From Cyanophora paradoxa (Eukaryota > Glaucocystophyceae > Cyanophorales > Cyanophoraceae): a DNA stretch of 64,000 bases. This document shows positions 11,166 through 21,109 of this stretch, in pieces. The position numbers were made by a program, and so were the translations under genes. The notes beneath the pieces were generated by a model, which saw only the letters and a list, made by a program, of their open reading frames with translations, ran no database searches and had not been told where the DNA came from. The stretch covers positions 62,001 through 126,000 of the forward strand of contig QPMI01000026.1 of assembly GCA_004431415.1 (NCBI GenBank). The letters are read 5' to 3'. Each line of letters begins with the position of its first letter. Positions within the stretch are counted from its first letter, which is position 1.

Positions 11166-13428
11166 TCAGGCCGCGCCGCCGCCGCCGCCGCCGCCCGCGG
11201 CCGCTGCGGCAGCCGGGCCCCGGCCCTTGGCCCCCCGCTGCCCCTCCTTAAGCTTCCCCTTCTCCTTTTCCGGGGAGGGGGAGGGGGCGGCCTCCTCGCG
11301 ATCGGGGTCGACGGCGAAGGAGGGCTGGCCCGTCGCCGCCACCAGCCGCGCCCAGAGCCGCCCTGCCCGCGGCGAAGCGAGCCCCTCAGCGAGGCCTGAG
11401 GGCTCAGAGTGGCCTCGAGCTCGTGAGAGGCATCTTCGACTCGACTCGCCGTCCCTCTAGAGCTGCAGCCCGCGGCCGGGCGCACTCTCTTGAGCGTGGT
11501 CTCTAGACCTCTAGAGCTCTTAGGGCGGTCTCTTAAGAGAGCAAGGAGTCTCTCAAGCATTCGGTTCCACTAGCACTCGCTCTTTTTTTCGATTCTAGCG
11601 GTTTTCAGTTCTAGTGGGCAGCGCGGGCGCACCGGTGGGGTCGATGCGCTGGGGCGGCCCCGTGATGTCCTCCATCCTGCAGGCCCGGGGGCGTCGGGGG
11701 GGCGAGGGTGGGGGCGAGGGGCGAGGGGAGGGGGCGGGCAGGAGGGGAAAGGGGGTCGGCCGCGGCTCTATTATCAGAAGTTGCAGCGGCGTCGGACCGC
11801 ACCGCCGTGCACGCGGCGCCGGGCGAGGCGGGAGGGGGCGGGGGCGGGGGAGGGGGCCGGGGGCCGGGGGGGCGCGCGGCAGCAGGATAAGGCGCTAGAT
11901 CTAGATATCGAGATTCTAGATTCTAGATCTAGATCTAGACCGAGATCTGCAAATAAAGCAACGCGATAATGTGAAAGCTTAAGGGCGTTTAATCTATACG
12001 ATAGAATCGGGGGGCGGGGCTAATGTGATATCTAATGTGAAAGGCGTCTACTGTATGCTTCGGGGCGCGCGCACGGGAGGAGGACGAGGCGCTGATTGAC
12101 GGTCCCCGTCGTGAACCCTGCCGAGGGCGGGACGGGGGCGCTCGGCGGGGCGGGACGCGGGATGGACGGGGCGCAGACAGCGCGATATTCTAGATCCTAG
12201 CGGAGCGGGGGCGGGACGCGGGATGGACGGGGCGGGGCGGGGCGGGGCGGGACGCGGGATGGATGCATCCTAGCGGAGCGGAGCAAGGCGGGGCGGGGCG
12301 GGGCGGGGCGGGGCCTGGGGCGCACCGGTGTAGCCGGACATGGCGCCGTGCACCGCCGACTGCGCCAGCTGGGCCTGCGCCGCCGCCCCCCGCCCCGCGT
12401 CTCACGATCAGCCACGAAAAGCCTAGCCTAACCTAGCCTAGCCTAGCCGAGCCTGCGGCGAGGGGGCGGGGCCGGCGCGCGTTCGCCGCCTCGTAATAAT
12501 CGGCAGCCAAGCCTAGCCTAGAGCCTAGCGTAGCCCCCGGCGAGGGGGCGGGGCAGGCGGGCGCACGCAGAGCCTAGCCTAGCCTAGCCTGGCCTAGCCT
12601 AGCCTGGCCTAGCCTAGAGCCTAGCGTAGCCTCCGGCAAGGGGCCGGCACGGGGGCGCACACAGAGCCTAGCCTAGCCTATCCTGGCCTAGCCTAGCCTG
12701 GCCTAGCCTAGAGCCTAGCCACACGCTGAGAGGCGGGGGAGGGGCAGGCGGGCGCACGCAGAGCATGTTGTCGCTGCCCGTGGCCCCGATCGTGCGGATC
12801 ACTGCGCGCGGGGGAGGCCGCCGCGAAGTCAGCCATGGGGCGGCGAGGGACCAGCTAGGCCCGGAGGCGACTAGCTAGGCCTAGCTAGGCTAGGACTAGC
12901 TAGCGACTAGCTAGGCCCTACAGGGAGATGCGTTTCTATCTAATTTCTATCTAATCGACGGCGTTTCGGGCCGGGGGCCGGGGCCCGGGGGGCGCACTGT
13001 AGGTGGGGTCGATGTACTTCACATTGACCTGCGGGCCCGCGCGTGAGGCGGGGGCCGGGGAAGGGGCGGGCGGGGGAGAGTTCTTCATGCTTCAGAGGCC
13101 GGGGAGGGAGGCTTCAGGGGGCGGGGGAGGGGGAGGGGGCGGGGCGGGGCGGGGCGGGGGCTGGCCTCGGTCTTCAGGGCGGCGAAGTGCTCGTTGATCT
13201 GCGCGCGAGTCAGGACCAAGGACCGTAGGCTGGACGCTTAATTTTCTTAAGCTGCTAGGACCAAGGACAAGGCGGTCAGGACCAAGGCCAAGGCGGTGGG
13301 CCGAGGGCCGTCGCAGGACGGCGGGGAGGCGAGAGAAAAGGGGAGAGGAAGGGGTGCAGGGGAGGCGGATAGACTCGGCGGCGGTTAAGCAAGAGAGCAG
13401 GAAGGCTATGCCCGGGGCGGGGGAAGAA

Positions 13429-13459
<31 letters not shown>

Positions 13460-16400
13460 CGGGCCTTGTCCTTGAGGAACTTGCCGATGTCCAACAGCAC
13501 GGGGTTGCCTGTCCGCCCGCGTGAGCTAAAAGGGCAGGCGGAGGCGGAGGCGGAGGCGGGGGCGGGGCGGAGGCGGGGCGGGGCCGGGGGGGAGGAGGGG
13601 GAGGGGAGGGGGAGGGGGAGGAGAGGGGGGAGGGGGAGGGGTGGGGGTACCGGAGGCGTCGAAGGCGGGCGCCTTCTGCATGGTCGAGCGCACCAGCTCC
13701 TGCCCCGCGCCCTCTGCAGGGAGAGGGGGGTACCGGTGAGGAAGAGGGAGAGCAGAGCTAAGAAGTCTAACAGAGTCTACGTGGATCCAAGTGCGGGAAG
13801 GGGGAGGGGCGGCCTGGGGGCACGGGAAGCACCGGCGACGACGATGACGGCGTGGTCGGAGCGGCGGAGGCGCTGCTCGAGGTATTTCAGCAGCGCCGGC
13901 AGCTGCGCTCGCGGGGCGGTGTCAGGGGGGCGGCGAGGGGGCGGGAGGGGCCGGAAGGGAACTGAGTGTAGGGCTCGCCTTCCACTCGACCTGCCGGCGG
14001 GCGGCGCCCGGTCAGTGGGGCGCGGAGGGCGCGTGGGCGAGCGAGGTCTAAGAGAGGGCCGTGGATGTTGGACAGGGCGTCCGAAGGGCGGAGAGAAGAG
14101 AGAAGGGCGGATCGTCGGGAGCCAGGGAGGCGGCGGGCCTGGCGGGGCGGACAGCGGGCGGGGCCCCTAGGATGCGAAGCTAGGGGGCCTGCAGGCCCCT
14201 TCAGGCCAACCGGGCAAGGGATATCGATTGTAAGGGCTCGGAACGGTCAGGGAACCTAGGAAGCGCAGCTAGGGGGCCCCCTACGCCCCTCCAGGTCACT
14301 AGCTTTAAGTCTCTGAGGTCATGGCTAGCGGGCTCGCGGCCGGGCGGGCCTGCCGGGGCCTCCGGATCCGGGAGGGCCCGCACCCCGGGGAATGAGGCGG
14401 ATGGCTAAAACGCTTAAGCAGGTGCACAGGGCTGTGTGGATGCTGGACGGGGCGTACGAAGCTTAAGGGAGCTGGGCCTAAGTCCGGGGCCCTCGAGCTA
14501 TGCCTAGGTTCGGGCTGCTGGAGGGGCCACACCTCGGGGATGAGGCAGACGTTGGCCTCCCGCGTCGCCAGGCACGCGTTCAGCGCGATGAAGCCTGCGC
14601 GCCCGGCCGCGCGTCATGCAAGGCTAAACAAGAAGAGAACAACAAGGAAGGCGCCCCCCGCCCGGCCGCGCGTCAAGGAAGGCTAAGGCCGCGCGTCATG
14701 CACGGCTAAAGGAGGAAGGAGGAAGAAGCAGGAGGAGGAGGAAGGAAGAGAAGGAGTAGGGGTAGGAGAGGGTTCGGTTTCATCGTCGAACGCCGTTTAG
14801 AATCGAAGGCAGAGGTGGAGGCGGAGGGCGTTTAAACATCTCAAGACTTCAGCTGAAGGTTTAGAAGCAGAAAAACCATAAGCTGAAGGTTAAGAAGCAG
14901 AAGGAGGAGGAGAAGGAGTAGGAAAGGCTTAGAATCGAAGGGAGGAAGGAGGTGGCCGGGGCCGGGGCGGGGGCGCCGCGCACCGGCGCGTCAGCCCATG
15001 AGCTTTATGATGGCGATGCTCAAGATTAGGGGGGCGCGGGGCCTTAGAAGCTAGAGAAGACCCAGCGTCCAGCTTATATTCAAGAAGCCGAAGGATCCTA
15101 AGAGGGGGAGGGGGATATCGGAGGAGCACCGGCACCGACGCGGCGGCCCATGAGCTTGGTAGACGGGCTAAGAGATCTAGAGGCTAAGATCTAGGGAGGT
15201 CGCCGCCGGGCGGGCGGTGTCCCCTCTAGACCTAGCCGTCTCGGAGGCCTCGAGCTCCGTCCGGGGTGCGGGCTAGGCTTCCCAGCTAGGCTAGGCCAGA
15301 CTTATGATGGAGGCAAAGGAGCTCAAGAAGATTAAGCGTCCAGCTTATAATCAAGAAGCCGAAGAATCCTAAGAGGAGGAGGGGGATACTGGAGGGCGCA
15401 CCGGCGTGGCGGCCCATGAGCTTAATGATGGCGATGCCGTTGGGGTACGCCTTCGCCTCCACGTGCCCCGACATGATCGACCGCTGGCTCTGGGGGAGGG
15501 GGAAGGGGGGGGGGGGGGGAGGGGGGGGAGGGGGGCGCCATCAGGGAGAGAGAGGGGCGCGAAGGACGGGGGGGGGGGGGGGGTGGGGGTGGGGGGGCCG
15601 CAGGGGGGGTTGGGAGAGAGGGGGGCGGGGGCGGGGGCGCGCCTCCTCGACGGCCGTGTCGAATCCGAAGCTCTTGTCGATGATCGGGATGTCGTTGTCG
15701 ATCTGCGGGGGTACGGGCTCAGGGTGGGAGGGTGGGGGTAGGGGCAGGGGGCGTGGGAGGGGGCGGAGGCTCAGGCGCGCGGGGCGCGGGCTCAGGGTCG
15801 GAAGGAGGGGGGGGGGGGGGGGGGGGGGGCGTGGGAGGGGGGGGGCGCGCACCGTCTTGGGACCCCGCGAGGGCGACCTGGCGGGGAAGCGGGCCGTCAG
15901 AGGCGGGGCGCGGGCGGCGGGGCAGGCGAGGCGATGGGCGAGGGGATGGCGGCCTAGAACATGAGCCTAAGATACATAGAAAGGCCGGGCTGGGGCGGGG
16001 CGGGTCGGAGCGGGCGGGGCGGGGCGGCGAGGAGAGAGGGGGGGCGTCGTGCTTAGAACAGGAGTAGAAGGGCCGGGCCGGGCCGGGCAGGGCCGGGCAG
16101 GGCAGGGCCGGGGCGGTGGTCGGAGCCGATGGGCGGGGAGAGGGGCGTTAGAGATTAGATTAGATTAGATTAGATTAGATTGAGATTAGATTTGGGGCGT
16201 CAGAGCCGTGGTTGAGATTAGATTACGTATAGAAGGACCGGACGCTTTCTATGGCCGGGACGGGCCGGGGCGGGGCGGGCGGGGCGGGGGGCGGGCCTTG
16301 AGGCGGCGGCCTAGAGCTATCTATGGGCTTTCTATGGCCGGGGCTTTCTATGGCCGGGCGCTTTCTATGGCCGGGCGCTTTCTATGGCCCTTTATAGAAG

Positions 16401-19400
16401 GGCCGGGCGCTTTCTATGGCCGGACCGGGGCGGGCGGGGCCGGGGGCGCGGGCCTTGAGGCGGCCTAGAACGTAAGCCTAAGCTTTCTATGGCCGGGCCG
16501 GGGCGGGCGGGGCGGGGGCCGTGCCGGGTCGGATCGGGCGTGCGGGGTTCGGGGTCGCTTTATATGGCTGGGGCGCTTTTCTAGGGGGCGGGCGGGGCGG
16601 GGGCCGGGCCTTGAGGCGGCGGCGGCGGATCTCGTCGAAGAGTCCCCGCGCCGCGCGGTGCGTCCCGTCCCCGCCCACCATGAACACCTGCGCCGAAAAT
16701 AAGGGCGCGAGTCAGGGGCGTAGGCTGCGCTGCGACGAGGTCTAGATTTAGATCTAGCGGGTAGGCTCGGTTCAGGCGGGGGGGGCGACGGGACGGGGCA
16801 TTCGGCCGCGCCCCGGGGGATCCAGAAGGGCGGGGGTCAGGCTGCAGCGGGCTGTGCTGCAGCGGGGCGGCGCAGGAGCGGGGCGGGCGGCGGGCGGCGG
16901 GCGGGCACGCCTGGTTGAAGCCGTGGCGGGCGATGGTTGAAGGTATCAGGAATTAAAGACTCTGGTATCAGGACTTAAAGGTCTCTCTCCAGGATTTAGA
17001 ATTCCATCTACAGTCTCCATCTAAAGCCCTCTAGGGGCGGCCCGGCGGGCCTGGTTGAAGCCGTGGCGGGAATCGGGGGCCGCCGGGAGGCGGGGTCTAA
17101 GGTTTCTAGACTTAGATTTGGGCCAGCCGCTGGATTTCGACCTAACTCCTACTACTTTATGTTGCATTTCATCTCCGGCGCGCCTGGTTGAATCCGTGGC
17201 GGGCGATGGCGTCGACGATGCGGGGGATGTCGGCCCCGCCCCGCGACGACCCCAGCATCGTGCCCCCTGCCCAGAGAGGAGCCGATGTCAGCCTTGCAGG
17301 TCGCGATCGGGGCGGGGGCGGCCTGCTAAGTTTAGCTTAACCCTATTAGCTAGGCGCCCTCCTTCCGTTTCGAGGCCCGCCCCAGCTTCCCCCCTAACTT
17401 CTGCGTTCTCCAGCGCCCGGGCGCCCCCGCCAGCCTCCGGGGCGGCCCCTCCAGGTCTAGGCGGGCTCAGCTCTAGGCGGGCGCTCTCCCTCGCGCTCCC
17501 TCGGCTCACGCCTCTAGACTAGGCCGGCGCGGCGCGGGCGGGCGTCTTCGTGGTGGATGCCCAGGCCGCCGGAGGAGGGGCAGGAGGGAGGGCGGGCGCT
17601 GGATCCGGAGGAGCTCTAATCGAAGGCCGAAGGCCGAAATTCTACTTACTTTATGCTAGACATCGATCCCATCTATCTGTCTATCTATTCGGGCGCACCG
17701 TCGTGGTGGATGTGGGCGACCCCGGCCGGCGTGAGGCGCACGAAGGGGTGCTTCTCGTCGTCGTAGAAGCCCCGCAGCCCGTACCGGATCCCGTAGATCT
17801 CCTGCGGGGCGGAGGAGGTGAGAAGGGCGGATCCCGGAGGAGCCAGAGGCCAGAGGCGGGCGGGCGGCGCCTCCTCTTGCCGCCCCGGAGAGCACCAGAC
17901 TCTAGGGAAGTGGGAAGGGAAGTGGAGGGCGCGGCGGGCGGGCGGGCGGGCGGACGACGTCCCCTCTAGCCCAGGGCGGAGGGAGATGCGAGGGCAGCGG
18001 CGGGCAGCGGAGATCTAGAGCGCTCAAGCTCAAGCTCAAGCTACAGCTCAAGCTCAAGCTCAAGCTCAGAGTAGGTGAGGGGGGCGGCGGGGGGCGCCGG
18101 AGTAGGGCAAGGGCCTCTGCCGCGATCGTGATCTCGGGCGGCGAGAAGCTGAAGGGCGGCGGAGATATCAGCGGGCCCGGGGGGGGGGCCAGCGGAGGCA
18201 GGGCGTCCGCGGGGGGAATCCGGGATTTCAGGTGGGAGGGGCAGTGGAGGGCGCGGTGGGCGGGGTGGGGGTGGCGTCCCCTCTATCTAGCCCAGCCGCA
18301 CGCTGCTGACGCGGACCGCGGCGCGGCGCTGCTGAGACGGACCTTTACCCCGTACGAGTAGGACAGGATCATCACGATCTGTGGGAGATCGAATCTAAGG
18401 GGAGAAGCAATTGCAGGGGGAGCAAGGGCGAAGCCGCTGGTACCTCGCGGATTACGGTGTTGAGACCCGGGCAGAGCCCTGAGGCGGGGAGGTCGGGGTA
18501 AGGGGTACGCGTAAGCAGCGCGACGCGGGGGGGCGCTGGAGGGGTACCGCCGCAGGTGACGATGCAGGCCTTGACCTCCTGCGGACGCGGGGGGGGGGGG
18601 GGGGGGGGGGGGGGCGTTGAGATATCGACCGGACAGGGGTAAGGGAAAAGGGGCGAACCTTCGGGTCGAACGCGATCTGGAGCCGGGGGCCGGCGCGGAG
18701 GCTGCGAGGGGTACAGGTTAACGCGGACCCCGAGGAGTGCGGACGGGACGGGTACACACTAGAAGGGGCCGGCGGCCATGGCGGGCCCGTGCATTCCAGC
18801 GAATACGATGTCTCGGAGCACGTGCTCGTCGTCCTGCGGGCGGCCCGTGAGGACGCGTGCGCGCCAAGTGCGGGCGGCGGGCCGCGCGGACGGAGACGAA
18901 GTCCTGCGGGCCACGGCGCGTCAGGCGGGGCGGAGCGGGGAGGGGCGAAGTGGTAGTGATGCATGGGTGCGAACCATGCGAGCGCCGATATTCGTCACGG
19001 ACACGCCAGCGTTCTGGAACAGCTTCAGGACCGGGGTCTGTATGTTCTTCATCTGCGGAACTGGGTGGGACCGGCCGCGCTCCACGGCAAGCGCGAGACG
19101 CAGCGCGCTTCGGAGGGCGCGGAAGAATGCGCGGACCTCACACCACTGCGGCGAAGAAGGCGGCGTCACGAGCCACGGATGCATGCATGAAGGCCGAAGG
19201 GGCACGCACCTCATGCAGCCGGGGAATCGCGCGAATGGCGAGCGAGACGTCGGGTAGCGAAGTCCTCGGTGATCCAGCTGCGTGCCAGGCGCACGTACGC
19301 GAGGCCGGTCTCAGAATGGGGCGGGATCGAATCGAAAGCCCAATGGCGGAGAGAGCATGGGCGTCGAGCGGCGGCGCAGCGCAACGCGGCTGCTGTGCGC

Positions 19401-19736
19401 ACAGCCAATGAGGACGACAGATGGACGCCGTGCGAGGCCCCCGCGTCGCGCGGACGTCGCGGGCGAGAGCACGGTGCCACTCAAGGGCGATGAGAAGTTC
19501 TGCGGCGCCATGATGGGAGTGCGCACGCCGGGAGGCGTCTCCGCGCTCTCTTCCGAATCCCCCGAGAGCCTGCGCTGCGCTGCGATGTCGGCGGCGTCGT
19601 CATCGTCCGCGAAGCCGCGCGCATCGGCCGCCGCGATGACGTCGGGAGTGTGCGCTCGCAGCTGCTCAAACGCGGCCACGAGCATGTTCGGGTGCGGTTC
19701 GGCCGTCATCGCCGCTGACGTCGACGCTGCACTCAA
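11166..19736 (-). CDS. PFK: ATP-dependent 6-phosphofructokinase, plant type, at least 23 exons
   Basis: Glycolytic phosphofructokinase converting fructose-6-phosphate to the 1,6-bisphosphate. Confident exons on the minus strand: 18975-19052, 18760-18833, 18659-18701, 18548-18578 (ACIVTCGG), 18444-18478 ([11 protein letters not shown]), 18349-18378, 17699-17801 ([10 protein letters not shown]), 17184-17266 (GSSRGG), 16610-16687 (GGDGTHRAA), 15643-15702 ([20 protein letters not shown]), 15402-15489 (KLMGRHAG), 14533-14594, 13833-13902, 13651-13713 (EGAGQE), 13465-13508, 13166-13198, 12998-13028 (VKYIDPTY), 12758-12801, 12326-12368 ([12 protein letters not shown]), 12075-12117, 11633-11676, 11166-11362 ([15 protein letters not shown]). 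GGDGT rather than GGDDT indicates ATP rather than pyrophosphate as donor. The N-terminus (Met at 19736; exon near 19210-19309) is tentative. A 25-nt exon 15853-15877 ending GPKT has a frame problem. The protein ends in a Gly/Ala tail. No plastid transit peptide is obvious. Five introns start with GC. Confidence 0.9.
12440..12766. repeat. Tandem array in a PFK intron carrying copies of the exon-20 5' splice junction
   Basis: The junction at the 3' end of PFK exon 12758-12801, read on the plus strand as GGGCAGGCGGGCGCACGCAG plus AGC (12742-12764), recurs identically over 23 bp at 12551-12573 and with few changes at 12645-12666. A weaker copy lies near 12460-12485. Copies are spaced about 95 bp, with CCTAG pentamer runs between. 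Confidence 0.75.
13429..13459. repeat. 31-nt G homopolymer (C on the PFK sense strand)
   Basis: Uninterrupted G run in the PFK intron between exons 13465-13508 and 13166-13198. A second run of 26 G lies at 18589-18614 in the same gene. Lengths may be inexact because such runs are hard to sequence. Confidence 0.8.
16152..16182. repeat. (GATTA)n microsatellite in a PFK intron
   Basis: Six perfect GATTA units followed by interrupted copies up to about 16230. Confidence 0.9.
16236..16500. repeat. Intronic repeats of CTTTCTATGGCCGG with two exon-11 junction copies
   Basis: CTTTCTATGGCCGG-type units recur at least seven times. Interspersed at 16291-16310 and 16453-16464 are copies of the 3' end of PFK exon 16610-16687 (CCTTGAGGCGGC on the plus strand, encoding RRLK in reverse) together with the neighbouring GC-type donor sequence. 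Confidence 0.65.
18022..18068. repeat. (AAGCTC)n hexanucleotide repeat in a PFK intron
   Basis: About seven CTCAAG units with one ACAGCT interruption, in the intron between exons 18349-18378 and 17699-17801. Confidence 0.85.
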
Positions 19737-20257
19737 CTGCGTATGGGCCGTACCCCACTCGAGTTCGATCCCCCTTGTTCACCTGAGTTGTTCACGCGCC
19801 AGCTGCAGGCGCTTTCATGCAGGCATGGCGGCGCGAGGGCGCGGTCTCATGGCCACAGCTTCTGTATGAGAAATTTGGAGCTCGCGTGGCGGGCAGCGAG
19901 CCTAGTGCAAATTCGACTGGCCTTCAAATAAATTCATTCATTTCATTAGTATCGATCAGCTGCTGACGCGGCGGTGTCGCCTAGAAATAAATAAGAAGCC
20001 TCAATAGAACTCGCTTATAAGACTGCATATCGCAAACTTGAAAGAGGGGAGGAGGGAAAGCTCAAGGTCGGAAGACGGCCGGGCTCACAGAAACGTGGGC
20101 GGCTGGAAGCTACAGGTCGCAGAACGATAATGCACAATGAAGCAGGGAGCGGCCCCGCGGGAATCCGCTTCGGGGGCCGGCTCCCATTCCTATAAAGAAT
20201 GCGAAGATCTAATCTTATGCGGGAACGGGATTGAAGGCAGGGCGCCCGCGCCGCCGC
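19737..20257. promoter_or_regulatory. Spacer between CENP-A-like H3 (3' end) and PFK (5' end)
   Basis: 521 bp without a supported gene; both neighbours are transcribed leftwards. It must contain the 3' end of the histone transcript and the PFK promoter. An AT-richer patch with AATAAATTCATTCATTTC lies near 19926-19945. No defined element can be assigned. Confidence 0.3.
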
Positions 20258-20852
20258 TCAGAAGCCCGCGGCGGACGTCTCGCGGCGGATGCGGCGGGCG
20301 AGGTGGATGTCCTTGGGCATGATCGTCACGCGGCCCGCGTGGATCGCGCAGAGGTTCGCGTCCTCGAAGAGGCCGATCAGGAAGGCCTCCGCAGCCTCCT
20401 GCGCGCGCAGGCGGATCAGAGCGGGATGGAAGCGTATCGCGCGGGTGGACTTTTACCTGGAGCGCGTCCACGGCGGCGCTCATCCACCGCATGTCTTTCT
20501 GGCCGGAAACGACCTCAAGCGAAATGCTCGCGACGAGTCTCTTGAAGGGCGCCCGGCGGATGAGACGTTTGGTTGACTTCTGGTACTTTCTTATCTGCGG
20601 GCACATCAGCGTTATGATTGAGCGCGCGACGCGAGCCTTGAGAAGGCCGGCGGACCTCCTTCAGCGCGAGCTCCCCGGGCCGGAGACGACGCGGCGGCTT
20701 TTTGACCCCCGCCGAAGTTGGGGATGCAGAAGCCTGTTGGGACCCACCCGAGCTGGCAGTCTGCACGCGGAAATGAGCACACGCGACATCGGGGCGAAGC
20801 GAAGGCTCACTTTGATCTGCCGGTGCTTGGGGGCCTGCTTGACCCGCGCCAT
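20258..20852 (-). CDS. Divergent histone H3, probable centromeric variant (CENP-A/CenH3), 4 exons, 141 aa
   Basis: Exons 20811-20852, 20656-20760, 20457-20594 and 20258-20398, all with GT-AG introns of 50-61 nt, join into 141 residues. The N-tail starts MARVKQ and is otherwise unlike canonical H3 (no ARKS-type modification motifs). The fold matches H3 through [40 protein letters not shown] and [16 protein letters not shown]. Loop 1 is three residues longer than canonical H3 (VSGQKDM where H3 has four residues) and is followed by RW, a Trp shared by many CENP-A proteins where canonical H3 has Phe. A longer loop 1 and Trp are hallmarks of centromeric H3. The alternative is another divergent replacement H3. 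Introns argue against a canonical replication-dependent histone gene. Confidence 0.85.
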
Positions 20853-21109
20853 TTACTCAAGCAACCTCTGGCTCGCTTGCTGGCGCTCGGTGGGAGCGAC
20901 TCGACCACGCGAATGCTCGAGGATGAGCGCCCGGTCGAGGCGGAGAAAGTCGTTGAAGAAGTGAACAATGCCAATGCCGATGTGGGGTCCGCCAAAATTG
21001 CGCGGTTGAGCAGTCAGGAGTCAGGCTGACCGACCTTCAGGCTGACTGTCAGGGGATCCCGGGGGTACAGATCGCTCGTCTGCCAACCCGTCACTCGTTC
21101 GTCGCAAGG
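20853..21109. promoter_or_regulatory. Probable bidirectional promoter between the H3 variant and the PpiC-rhodanese gene
   Basis: Only 257 bp separate the two divergently read start codons (20852 and 21110), so the promoters must overlap or abut. A short duplicated word (CAGGCTGAC / CAGGCTGACTG) lies near 21020-21050. No TATA box is evident. Confidence 0.5.

Noticed and set aside
16906-17075. Extra coding exons reading RHGFNQ
   Set aside because: They are short partial copies of the end of exon 17184-17266 without an acceptor or in-frame continuation, so they are treated as intronic junction copies.
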